A stretch of 7,432 nt of DNA, taken from contig JAKLLP010000098.1 in assembly GCA_023150055.1 (NCBI GenBank), forward strand, positions 1-7,432, written 5' to 3'. The position numbers were made by a program, and so were the translations under genes. This stretch comes from Gammaproteobacteria bacterium. Lineage in GTDB: Bacteria > Pseudomonadota > Gammaproteobacteria > Steroidobacterales > GCA-2729495. Under the pieces are notes generated by a model that ran no database searches, had not been told where the DNA came from, and saw only the letters and a program-made list of their open reading frames with translations. Positions within the stretch are counted from its first letter, which is position 1. Each line of letters starts with the position of its first letter. This document shows positions 1-6,154 of this stretch, in pieces.

Positions 1-64
1 CGAGCGCCGTCGCGAGCATGACGATCGGCAGCAAGATCGAGGTGGCGACGGGGTCAGTCTTCAT
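1..64 (-). CDS. 5' end of a probable membrane protein (partial)
   Basis: Reading the minus strand from an ATG at 64-62 gives 21 complete codons without a stop before the window edge. The product begins MKTDPVATSILLP and continues with a hydrophobic run, which looks like the start of a first transmembrane segment. A near-perfect ribosome binding site, AGGAG, lies 7 bases upstream on the same strand and strongly supports this start. The gene follows the CFA-family gene on the same strand after about 120 bases. It could be the last gene of that operon or an independent one. The N-terminus is reminiscent of bile acid:sodium symporter family proteins, but 21 residues are far too few to name it. 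Existence of the gene is fairly sure; function is not. Confidence 0.55.
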   Translation of the reverse strand, partial: MKTDPVATSILLPIVMLATAL

Positions 65-71
65 GGCGATA

Positions 72-76
72 CTCCT
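72..76 (-). promoter_or_regulatory. Shine-Dalgarno site of the partial gene
   Basis: The minus strand reads AGGAG here, 7 bases before the ATG at 64-62. It decides the start of the truncated gene at the window edge. Confidence 0.6.
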
Positions 77-140
77 GGCGGGTTGCGAGGCTGCAAGGCT
101 CCCGCTGATTGGACTGCGGCGGCGGCCGCGCGGTTCCCCC

Positions 141-164
141 GCGGCGGGTGTCGGCGCCCGCCGC
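141..164. repeat. GC-rich perfect inverted repeat (hairpin) downstream of the CFA-family gene
   Basis: GCGGCGGG (141-148) pairs perfectly with CCCGCCGC (157-164) around an 8-base loop. It sits 25 bases beyond the stop codon of the minus-strand CFA-family gene and before the next minus-strand gene. No run of T follows on either strand, so it is not a canonical intrinsic terminator. It could slow RNA polymerase, protect the 3' end of the transcript, or simply reflect low-complexity GC sequence, since the surroundings are rich in GCC/GGC repeats. Confidence 0.4.
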
Positions 165-188
165 CGCCGCGGCGCGCTGACCCGAAGA

Positions 189-1433
189 TCAGGCGGTGCG
201 ACCCGGCTTGTCGAGCACGAGCTGCACGGTGCTGATGGCGCGTTCGAGGAAGCCGCCCTCGCAATAGGCGAAGTAGTACTCCCACATGCGAATGAACTCT
301 TCGGAGAAACCGAGTTGGCGTACGGCCGCGGATTGTTCGAGGAAGCGCCGTCGCCACTCGCGTAACGTCCGCGCGTAATCCTGGCCGATGTCCTGCAGGT
401 CGATGAATCTCAGGTCCGTGACCCGCCGGATGGTGGTATCGATCAGCCCGAGGGAGGGCAGGGCGCCGCCCGGGAAAATGTACTTCTGGATGAAGTCGAC
501 GGACCTTCGCGCCTGGTCGAAGATGTGGTCGCCGATCACGATACCCTGCAGAAGCATGCGCCCCTGCGGCTTGAGTCGCGCCGTGCACACCTGGAAATAT
601 TGCTCGAGGTAATGCAGGCCGACCGCCTCGATCATCTCGACCGACACGAGCTTGTCGTACTCGCCGGTGAGCTCCCGGTAGTCCTTGTCGAGCAACGTTA
701 TGCTGTCCTCGAGGCCGGCCTCGCGCACCCGTGTCAGCGCGTACTCGTGCTGTCGCGGAGAAATCGTCGTGGTGGTCACGCGGCAGCCATAGTGCCGGGC
801 CGCGTGCAGCGCAAGCCCGCCCCAGCCCGTGCCGATCTCGAGCAGGTGATCGCCGGGGCGCAGGTCGAGCTTGCGGCAGATGACATCGAGCTTGTGAATT
901 GCCGCTTCCTCGAGACTGCTGTCGCTGCGCGGGTATATACCCGAGGAATAGCTCATCGTCGGGTCGAGGAACAAGCCGTAGAACTCGTTTCCGAGATCGT
1001 AATGGGCGGCGATATTGCGGCGCGACTGGTTCGGCGTGTTCCTGCGCAGCCAGTGCGAGAAGCGCAATAACGGCGTGGCCAGCGCGGCGAGTCCGCCCTC
1101 GATGTTGTTCATGACCTCGCGATTGGCGGCGAAAATGCGCGCGATCGCCGGCAGGTCCGAGGCGCTCCACTTGCCGCGCATGTAGGCCTCCGCGGCGCCG
1201 ATGGTGCCCCCGGCGGCGATGTCCGCGTAGGCCGACAGATCGTGGACTTCGACCACCGCATGGGCTTCGCCGGGACGGCCGAAAGCCACTTCGCCGAGTC
1301 CGTCCTTCACGACGAGGCGGCCCTGGTCGAGCCGCGCCAGTTGCGCGAGCAGGCGTTGGCGCAGCGCGCGGGTCAGCGTGCCGGCCGTCGGCAGCCGTCG
1401 CTTCGATCCGGCCGTGTGTTCGCAGCTGTTCAT
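189..1433 (-). CDS. Cyclopropane-fatty-acid-synthase family SAM methyltransferase
   Basis: This 414-residue protein is of normal length for the CFA synthase family (COG2230). Family enzymes transfer a methyl or methylene group from S-adenosylmethionine to the double bond of acyl chains in membrane phospholipids. Landmarks are HYDLGN at 144-149, the SAM motif LEIGTGWGG at 198-206, EMIEAVG at 266-272, and YIFPGG at 318-323. The C-terminal half, with MIEAVG and WEYYF, resembles the plant-type synthase branch more than E. coli Cfa. At positions equivalent to the E. coli bicarbonate pocket, Cys139 is Ser164 and His266 is Gln296, while Glu (269), Ile (298) and Tyr (353) are kept. Ser/Gln may be typical of this branch, so the product could be a methylated rather than a cyclopropane chain. 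The ATG at 1433 overlaps the stop of the DUF1365 gene (ATGA), which fixes the start and implies translational coupling. The family call is very secure; the exact product is open (Cfa or UfaM-like). Confidence 0.93.
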   Translation of the reverse strand: MNSCEHTAGSKRRLPTAGTLTRALRQRLLAQLARLDQGRLVVKDGLGEVAFGRPGEAHAVVEVHDLSAYADIAAGGTIGAAEAYMRGKWSASDLPAIARIFAANREVMNNIEGGLAALATPLLRFSHWLRRNTPNQSRRNIAAHYDLGNEFYGLFLDPTMSYSSGIYPRSDSSLEEAAIHKLDVICRKLDLRPGDHLLEIGTGWGGLALHAARHYGCRVTTTTISPRQHEYALTRVREAGLEDSITLLDKDYRELTGEYDKLVSVEMIEAVGLHYLEQYFQVCTARLKPQGRMLLQGIVIGDHIFDQARRSVDFIQKYIFPGGALPSLGLIDTTIRRVTDLRFIDLQDIGQDYARTLREWRRRFLEQSAAVRQLGFSEEFIRMWEYYFAYCEGGFLERAISTVQLVLDKPGRTA

Positions 1434-2197
1434 GGCGTGGTGTGGCGGCCGTCGTGCCCTGAATCCGACCGCCCGTAGAATGGCGCGCGCTTCGCCCAGA
1501 GCTTCAACGCCTGCCACATGATCAGGGCAATGACCCGCGCGGTGACCAACGGGTCGGCGGCAAGCTGGCGCGCCATGGCGCCGTGGGTGATCGGCTTGCG
1601 CTCGAGGGCAAGGTGGGCATCGAAAACGCGCGTACCCTGGCGCCAGTTCTCGATGCCGACGAAAAGCTTCTCGCCCGGCGGCGTCAGCCGGCTGCGGTAG
1701 TCGATGTCCATCGGCAGGAACGGCGAAACGTGGAAGGCCTTGTCGAATTCGAAACGCATGGCCGCGCCACCGTCGGCGCGGCGCGGGAGCACGTAGCAGT
1801 AGCGCTCGCCCCAGGGGGTGTTGTTGACTTCCATGACGACGTCGCTCACCGTGTCGTCGGCAGCGAAGCAGTAGTAGAAGCTCACCGGGTTGAAGCAGTA
1901 GCCGAAATAACGCAGATGGGTGAGCAGCCCGATGCGCCCCTGCGGCCGGCGGCCGGTCTCCCGCTCGACGAGGTCGCGGATGCAGGAATCGAGCGGCCTC
2001 TCCGGCTCGCCGTAGTGGTCGGCCCGGCGGAACCAGGCCAGTGCCGGATGTTTCGTCGACCACAACCAGAATCCGTCGAAGACGCGGTCGAGTTCGGCGA
2101 GGTCGAGGTACATCATGAATATCCGGTACCGGAACTCATTGACCACTGGCACGAAGCGGCGGTGTCTAACCGACCCGGCGTAAATGCAGCTTTGCAT
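1430..2197 (-). CDS. DUF1365 family protein
   Basis: This 255-residue protein of DUF1365 (COG3496) shows the family hallmarks: an N-terminal YAGSVRHRRF (6-15), FGYCFNPVSFYYC (98-110), EVNNTPWGERY (123-133) and KAFHVSPF (153-160). A hydrophobic stretch near 219-234 may associate with the membrane. No biochemical activity is firmly established for the family as far as I know. It almost always sits between a COG2907 flavoprotein and a CFA-type methyltransferase, as it does here, which suggests a role in modifying methylated or unsaturated acyl chains. The conserved Asn, His and Glu residues could suit a catalytic or metal site, but that is inference. The ATG at 2197 gives the expected family N-terminus and lies inside the flavoprotein gene (32-base overlap). 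The weak upstream site (ACAGG) suggests translation is coupled to the preceding gene. Confidence 0.92.
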   Translation of the reverse strand: MQSCIYAGSVRHRRFVPVVNEFRYRIFMMYLDLAELDRVFDGFWLWSTKHPALAWFRRADHYGEPERPLDSCIRDLVERETGRRPQGRIGLLTHLRYFGYCFNPVSFYYCFAADDTVSDVVMEVNNTPWGERYCYVLPRRADGGAAMRFEFDKAFHVSPFLPMDIDYRSRLTPPGEKLFVGIENWRQGTRVFDAHLALERKPITHGAMARQLAADPLVTARVIALIMWQALKLWAKRAPFYGRSDSGHDGRHTTP

Positions 2198-3443
2198 CGG
2201 TGACCTGTCCGTTGATGGCCTTGCTGACGGCCAGCCCGCTGCGCACGCCGTCCTCGTGAAAACCGTAACCCCACCAGGCGCCGCAGTAGTAGCTGCGGTT
2301 GACGCCGGCCAGTTCGATCCAGCGGGCCTGGGCCGCCATGCTCGCGCGATTGTACACAGGGTGCGTATAGGTCATCCTCGCGAGCACCTGGCGCGCATCG
2401 ATCGCATCGTCCGCGTTGAGCGTGAGCAGAATGCGCCGCGGGCTGGCGAGATTCTGCAGGCGGGTGAGATCATAGGTAACCGACACCCGCCCGCCGCCGT
2501 CGCCGCGCAGGCGGTGGTAGTTCCACGCGGCACGCGCCAGGGGTCGCGACGGCAGCAGGCGCTCGTCCGTATGCAGCACCGCCTGGTTCGGCTGGAACGC
2601 AACTGCGCCGAGGATTTCCTGCTCTTGCCGGCCCGGGTCCTTGAGCAGCCCCAGCGCCTGATCGGCGTGGCAGGCAAACACCACGGCATCGAAGGCGCCG
2701 ACATCCTCACCGCGCGGCTTGACCAGCACCCGGTCGGGCAGGCGTCGCACCCACTCGACGGGGGTGGCGAGGCACACCCGGCCCGGCAAGGCCGCGAGGA
2801 TGGCGCGCACGTATTCGCGTGCGCCTCCCGTGACCGTGCGCCAGCGTGGACGGTCCCGGATCTGCAGCAGCCCGTGGTTGCTGAAGAACCGGCCGAAGTG
2901 GCGCGCAGGAAAGTCGAGGATCGTGGCGGGCTCGGCCGACCAGATCGCGCCGGCCATGGGCAGCAGGTAGTCGTCGATCACCGGCCCGGTGAAGCGATGT
3001 CGGGCGAGGAATCCTCCCAGCGTGACGTCTTCCGGGGCTTCCAGCAGCGCCGGGGCGTGGCGGTTCAGGCGCAGGATGTCGCCCAGCATGCGGTAGAAGC
3101 CCGCCTTGAGAAGGTTCGAGCGCTGCGCGAACAGCGTGTTGAGGGAGCTGCCGCTGTACTCGAGCCCGCTCGATTCGCAGCGCATGGAAAAGCTCATGTC
3201 GCTGTCCTGGGTGACGACGCCGAGCTCGGCCAGCAAGGCGCTGAAGAGCGGGTAGTTCCGCTCGTTGTACACGAGAAAGCCCGTGTCGACCGCAAATTGC
3301 CGGCCGTCGATGGCGACATCGACGGTGTGGGTGTGCCCGCCGGCGTACTCGGCGGCCTCGTAAAGCTGCACATCGTGCTGGTTGCGCAGCCGGAAGGCGG
3401 CGTACAGGCCGGAAATGCCGGCCCCCACGATCGCGATTCTCAC
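2166..3443 (-). CDS. FAD-dependent amine oxidase-like oxidoreductase (COG2907 type)
   Basis: This flavoprotein of about 425 residues belongs to the NAD/FAD-binding amine-oxidase-like group that accompanies DUF1365 and CFA genes. The N-terminus VRIAIVGAGISGLYAAFRLR is a classic Rossmann dinucleotide-binding motif (GAGISG at residues 7-12), followed by the ribose-binding acidic residue in LYEAAEYAGGHTHTV. The C-terminus has a second FAD-contacting segment, YYCGAWWGYGFHEDGVRSG. It is presumably cytoplasmic or membrane-peripheral and may oxidise or desaturate a lipid substrate made by the downstream methyltransferase; the substrate is not known from sequence. I chose the GTG at 3443 because AGGGAG lies 10 bases upstream and relatives usually start right before the Rossmann strand. 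A GTG at 3470 would add nine residues (MAATGSSKP) but has no evident ribosome site. It is the first gene of the minus-strand operon. Confidence 0.92.
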   Translation of the reverse strand: MRIAIVGAGISGLYAAFRLRNQHDVQLYEAAEYAGGHTHTVDVAIDGRQFAVDTGFLVYNERNYPLFSALLAELGVVTQDSDMSFSMRCESSGLEYSGSSLNTLFAQRSNLLKAGFYRMLGDILRLNRHAPALLEAPEDVTLGGFLARHRFTGPVIDDYLLPMAGAIWSAEPATILDFPARHFGRFFSNHGLLQIRDRPRWRTVTGGAREYVRAILAALPGRVCLATPVEWVRRLPDRVLVKPRGEDVGAFDAVVFACHADQALGLLKDPGRQEQEILGAVAFQPNQAVLHTDERLLPSRPLARAAWNYHRLRGDGGGRVSVTYDLTRLQNLASPRRILLTLNADDAIDARQVLARMTYTHPVYNRASMAAQARWIELAGVNRSYYCGAWWGYGFHEDGVRSGLAVSKAINGQVTDAKLHLRRVG

Positions 3444-3453
3444 GGGCTTGGAA

Positions 3454-3459
3454 CTCCCT
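3454..3459 (-). promoter_or_regulatory. Probable Shine-Dalgarno site of the flavoprotein gene
   Basis: The minus strand reads AGGGAG, 10 bases before a GTG at 3443-3441. It favours this internal GTG over the upstream GTG at 3470, which is preceded only by CGGACGG. The spacing is a little long, so the choice is not certain. Confidence 0.4.
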
Positions 3460-3531
3460 GTCGCTGCCACCCGTCCGGAGCTTCGATGTCGAATTCCGCC
3501 GGAGCTGGTCAGCGCCTGATCTTCGTTGCAG

Positions 3532-3568
3532 TAACGGTTAGTTTACGTTTCGTCCGTGAAAACCGTTT
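3532..3568. promoter_or_regulatory. Pair of near-palindromes in the divergent promoter region (candidate operator)
   Basis: TAACGGTTA (3532-3540) and AAACCGTTT (3560-3568) are each 9-base near-palindromes. Their cores, AACGGTT (3533-3539) and AACCGTT (3561-3567), are exact reverse complements, and the two centres are 28 bases apart. Between them lies GTTTACGTTT. The whole block is much more AT-rich than the flanking genes and sits between two divergent start codons, where promoters for both operons must lie. A shared transcription factor binding here could co-regulate both lipid operons. No confident -35/-10 pair was found on either strand, and the regulator is not in the window. Confidence 0.4.
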
Positions 3569-3611
3569 GGATTGCGGCAGCGAAAAGATTCCCCTGATGA
3601 GAGGATAACCG

Positions 3612-4208
3612 ATGTTTTTATTCAGGTTGCGCCACGCCTCGCCGGGGTTGGCTCTCGCGCTCGTCCTCACCGGCTGCAGCGGCGGCGGGGCCATATCGCC
3701 TGAGCAGCTCAATGCATCCTACGAGCGGGCGTTGGCACGGACCGAGTCTTCCGCTGCCGTGCTGGCCGATCCGCGGGTGGCCACCGCGCGGCTCGAGCGG
3801 TTCTTCGGCGACATGAGCCGTGATTCGCTGCCGACCCTCGCTGCGGCAACCTATGCCGCAGACGCCTACTTCAACGACACCCTGACGGCCCTGGAAGGCT
3901 CTGCGGCAATCGCCGATTACTTCGCCGGCACCCTCGACCAGGTGCGCACCCTGCGGGTGGAGTTCCTCGATCTTGCCCATGACGACGTCGATTATTTCCT
4001 GCGCTGGCGCATGACCGTGGAAAGCGATCGACTCAACGACGGAAGGCCGATGGTTTCCTATGGCATGACGCATTTCCGCTTCGACCCGCAGGGGCTGGTG
4101 CTGGTGCACAAGGATTTCTGGGATGCCGGCACGGGCCTCTACGAGTACCTGCCCGGGATCGGCGGCGTCCTCAGGCGGGTGCGGGCCAGCGTGGAGAACC
4201 CGCAATGA
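3612..4208 (+). CDS. NTF2/SnoaL-like lipoprotein
   Basis: This 198-residue protein starts with a lipoprotein signal peptide: basic residues at 5-8, a hydrophobic run at 11-19, and the lipobox LTGC at 19-22, so Cys22 would be acylated. Ser at +2 predicts sorting to the outer membrane. The mature part, from about residue 55, looks like a nuclear transport factor 2 / SnoaL-like alpha+beta domain: an opening helix, AADAYFND near 82-89, IADYFAGTL near 100-108, a long beta stretch with YFLRWRMTV, and VHKDFWDAGTGLYEYLP near 165-181. Such domains bind small hydrophobic molecules, and no catalytic residue is evident. It is the first gene of the plus-strand operon. GAGAGGA at 3599-3605, 6 bases before the ATG, supports the start. 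The stop overlaps the next start (ATGA), so it is coupled to a cytoplasmic methyltransferase. A lipid carrier or chaperone role at the envelope is inference. Confidence 0.88.
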   Translation: MFLFRLRHASPGLALALVLTGCSGGGAISPEQLNASYERALARTESSAAVLADPRVATARLERFFGDMSRDSLPTLAAATYAADAYFNDTLTALEGSAAIADYFAGTLDQVRTLRVEFLDLAHDDVDYFLRWRMTVESDRLNDGRPMVSYGMTHFRFDPQGLVLVHKDFWDAGTGLYEYLPGIGGVLRRVRASVENPQ

Positions 4209-5236
4209 ACACGATGGCGATCGAGTTGTGCGAACGCGGGCTGTTGCCCGACCCGCTGATCAGGTTCGGCATGCGCCGCCTCATGGCCCGCAGGCTCGCC
4301 GAGGAATCCCTCGACCGGGCCGAGCGGGAGTTCGAGGTGTTCAGCCACAGGCTGCAGGAATTGCGCCGGAGCGAGGTGGCGCTCGAGACCGCGCGCGCCA
4401 ACGAGCAGCACTACGAGGTCCCGGCCGCCTTCTTCGAGCAGGTGCTCGGCCCCCGCCTCAAGTACAGCTGCTGCCAGTGGGACGAGCGGGCGAGCACCCT
4501 GGCCGTGGCGGAAGAGCGCATGCTGGCGTTGACCTGCGAGCGGGCGGCTCTCGACGATGGTCAGGACGTGCTCGAACTCGGCTGCGGCTGGGGTTCGCTG
4601 ACGTTATGGATGGCAGAGCGGTATCCGGCCTCGCGCATCACCGCGGTTTCCAACTCGGCCTCGCAGCGGGAGTTCATCATGGCCCGCGCGCGCGAGCGCG
4701 GTCTCGGCAACGTCGAGGTGCTCACCGCCGATGCCAATCATTTCGATACCGCCAAGCGCTTCGATCGGGTGGTCTCGGTCGAGATGTTCGAGCACATGAG
4801 GAATTACGCGGTGCTCATGGAGCGGATTGCCGGCTGGCTGCGGGACGAGGGCCGGTTGTTCGTGCATATCTTCTGCCATCGCGAGCTCATGTATCCGTTC
4901 ACCACGGAGGGTGCGGACGACTGGATGGGGCGGTATTTTTTCACCGGGGGGCTTATGCCCGCCGAGCACACGCTGCTCTATTTCCAGCAGCACCTGCGGC
5001 TGCAGCAGCAGTGGCGGGTCGCCGGCACGCACTACGAACGCACCGCCAACGCCTGGCTGGCGTGCATGGACGAGCGGCGGGAGGCGGTGATGGCCGCGCT
5101 GGCCGGCGCCTACGGCGACGCGGATGCGCAGCGCTGGTTCCAGCGCTGGCGCATGTTCTTCATGGCTTGCGCGGAACTCTTCGGGTATCGTGGCGGCACG
5201 GAGTGGTTCGTGGCCCACTATCGTTTCGCTCGTTGA
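4205..5236 (+). CDS. CFA-superfamily SAM methyltransferase, coclaurine N-methyltransferase-like
   Basis: This 343-residue class I SAM-dependent methyltransferase is related to CFA synthases and closer in motif pattern to plant coclaurine N-methyltransferases. Visible landmarks are YEVPAAFFEQVLGPRLKYSCC (70-90), the SAM motif VLELGCGWG (122-130), TAVSNSASQ (147-154), VEMFEHMRNY (192-201), HIFCH (221-225), DDWMGRYFFTGG (238-249) and ELFGYRGG (324-331). Unlike the CFA-family protein in the opposing operon, it keeps Cys89, Glu196, His221 and Tyr277 at positions matching the E. coli CFA bicarbonate pocket and catalytic region. It lacks the large N-terminal domain typical of CFA synthases. The bacterial role is unknown; a lipid or unsaturated acyl chain is likely given the neighbours, but an amine substrate cannot be excluded. 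The ATG at 4205 overlaps the lipoprotein stop (ATGA), implying coupled translation. Confidence 0.9.
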   Translation: MNTMAIELCERGLLPDPLIRFGMRRLMARRLAEESLDRAEREFEVFSHRLQELRRSEVALETARANEQHYEVPAAFFEQVLGPRLKYSCCQWDERASTLAVAEERMLALTCERAALDDGQDVLELGCGWGSLTLWMAERYPASRITAVSNSASQREFIMARARERGLGNVEVLTADANHFDTAKRFDRVVSVEMFEHMRNYAVLMERIAGWLRDEGRLFVHIFCHRELMYPFTTEGADDWMGRYFFTGGLMPAEHTLLYFQQHLRLQQQWRVAGTHYERTANAWLACMDERREAVMAALAGAYGDADAQRWFQRWRMFFMACAELFGYRGGTEWFVAHYRFAR

Positions 5237-5272
5237 GCGTCACCGCAGCGGGCAAGCCGAGGAGCGAAGACG

Positions 5273-6037
5273 ATGCTGATCGCTCTCGCCGGGGGTCTCG
5301 CGGTATCCATGACGCTCATGGCTCTCGCGTGGATCATGAGCGTCGTCAGCCGCAACATCACCCTGGTGGACGCCTTCTGGGGGCTGGTCATCGCCGCGGC
5401 CGGACTCTTCTACCTGTCGCAGGCCCCCGGATCCGCCGGCCGTGGCACGTTGGCAGTGACGCTCGCGGTCATCTGGGCCGGTCGGCTTGCCGCGCATGTG
5501 CTCTACCGCAGCCATGGCCGTCCCGAGGACCGCCGCTACCGCGAGATTCGCGCGCGCAACGAGCCCGGCTTCTGGTGGAAGAGCCTGTACCTGGTGTTCG
5601 CGCTGCAGGCCTGCCTGGCGTGGATCGTGGGCCTGCCGTTGTTCGGCGCGGTGATGTCGGCCGGTGAGCCGGGTCTCGCGGACCTGCCCGGCGTGTTGCT
5701 GTTCGCCTTCGGCCTGCTCTTCGAGTCGGTCGCCGACTACCAACTGCTGCGCTTCCAACGCGGCCCGCGGGCCGGCAGCGGCGTGATGGACCAGGGCCTG
5801 TGGCGCTACAGCCGGCACCCGAATTATTTCGGCGAGTTCTGCGTCTGGTGGGGCCTGTGGCTGATCGCGCTGGCCGGCGGCGCCTGGTGGACGGCGCTGG
5901 GGCCGGCGTTGCTGACATTTTTCCTGTTCCGCGTGTCCGGCATTGCCCTTACCGAGAAAGACATTGCCGGCCGCCGCCCGGACTACCAGGCTTATATCCG
6001 CCGCACCGCAACCTTCTTTCCGCGCCCGCCACGCTGA
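5273..6037 (+). CDS. DUF1295 integral membrane protein (steroid 5-alpha-reductase-like)
   Basis: This 254-residue, multi-pass membrane protein belongs to DUF1295 (COG3752), which shares a fold with steroid 5-alpha-reductase and isoprenylcysteine methyltransferase-type enzymes. Hydrophobic segments lie near 3-22, 34-50, 60-77, 103-128, 138-155 and 189-223. The C-terminal signature is GLWRYSRHPNYFGE (175-188), followed by ALTEKDIAGRRPDYQAYIRRT (225-245). In the superfamily this region binds the nicotinamide or SAM cofactor. A role as NADPH-dependent reductase of a lipid double bond is plausible but not shown. It is the third gene of the plus-strand operon, 36 bases after the methyltransferase. 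GAGGAG at 5259-5264 sits 8 bases before the ATG and fixes the start. No convincing terminator follows. Confidence 0.92.
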   Translation: MLIALAGGLAVSMTLMALAWIMSVVSRNITLVDAFWGLVIAAAGLFYLSQAPGSAGRGTLAVTLAVIWAGRLAAHVLYRSHGRPEDRRYREIRARNEPGFWWKSLYLVFALQACLAWIVGLPLFGAVMSAGEPGLADLPGVLLFAFGLLFESVADYQLLRFQRGPRAGSGVMDQGLWRYSRHPNYFGEFCVWWGLWLIALAGGAWWTALGPALLTFFLFRVSGIALTEKDIAGRRPDYQAYIRRTATFFPRPPR

Positions 6038-6154
6038 GCGGGCTGCATGGGAGGCGTGTGGGCCAGTGTGAACAGGCCCTAGGTAAACTACACAGCACGG
6101 TCGGCGGGTAACTCGCTTAGAATGACGTCTCTCCCGTCGGCCTGTCCGCACCCC

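Noticed and set aside
61..1170. 369-codon minus-strand open frame
   Set aside because: Out-of-frame shadow of the CFA-family gene on the same strand, Arg/His/Pro-rich with no domain.
1434..2063. N-terminal extension of the CFA-family reading frame back to 2063
   Set aside because: The frame is open but lies within the DUF1365 gene and encodes Arg/Pro-rich nonsense; the ATGA overlap at 1433 is the natural start.
3517..3546. TGATCT resembling the -35 element of ECF/ChrR-type (TGATCC) promoters
   Set aside because: No TAAGA-like -10 follows at about 18 bases (the sequence there is GTTTAC), and no ECF sigma/ChrR gene is in the window.
2184..3608. 474-codon plus-strand open frame
   Set aside because: It lies antisense to the flavoprotein gene; the translation has no recognisable motif and only reflects GC-rich codon usage.
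4123..5667. 514-codon plus-strand open frame
   Set aside because: It overlaps the lipoprotein, methyltransferase and DUF1295 genes out of frame; the product is Arg/Ala/Gly-rich without family features.
6060..6079. GGGCC/GGCCC inverted repeat after the DUF1295 gene as a terminator
   Set aside because: Only a 5-base stem with a 10-base loop and no T-run; too weak.
6084..6123. -10-like elements TAAACT (6084-6089) and TAGAAT (6118-6123) before the CopL-like gene
   Set aside because: Neither has a recognisable -35 at a suitable distance, nor a CueR-type dyad, so a promoter cannot be called although one is likely nearby.
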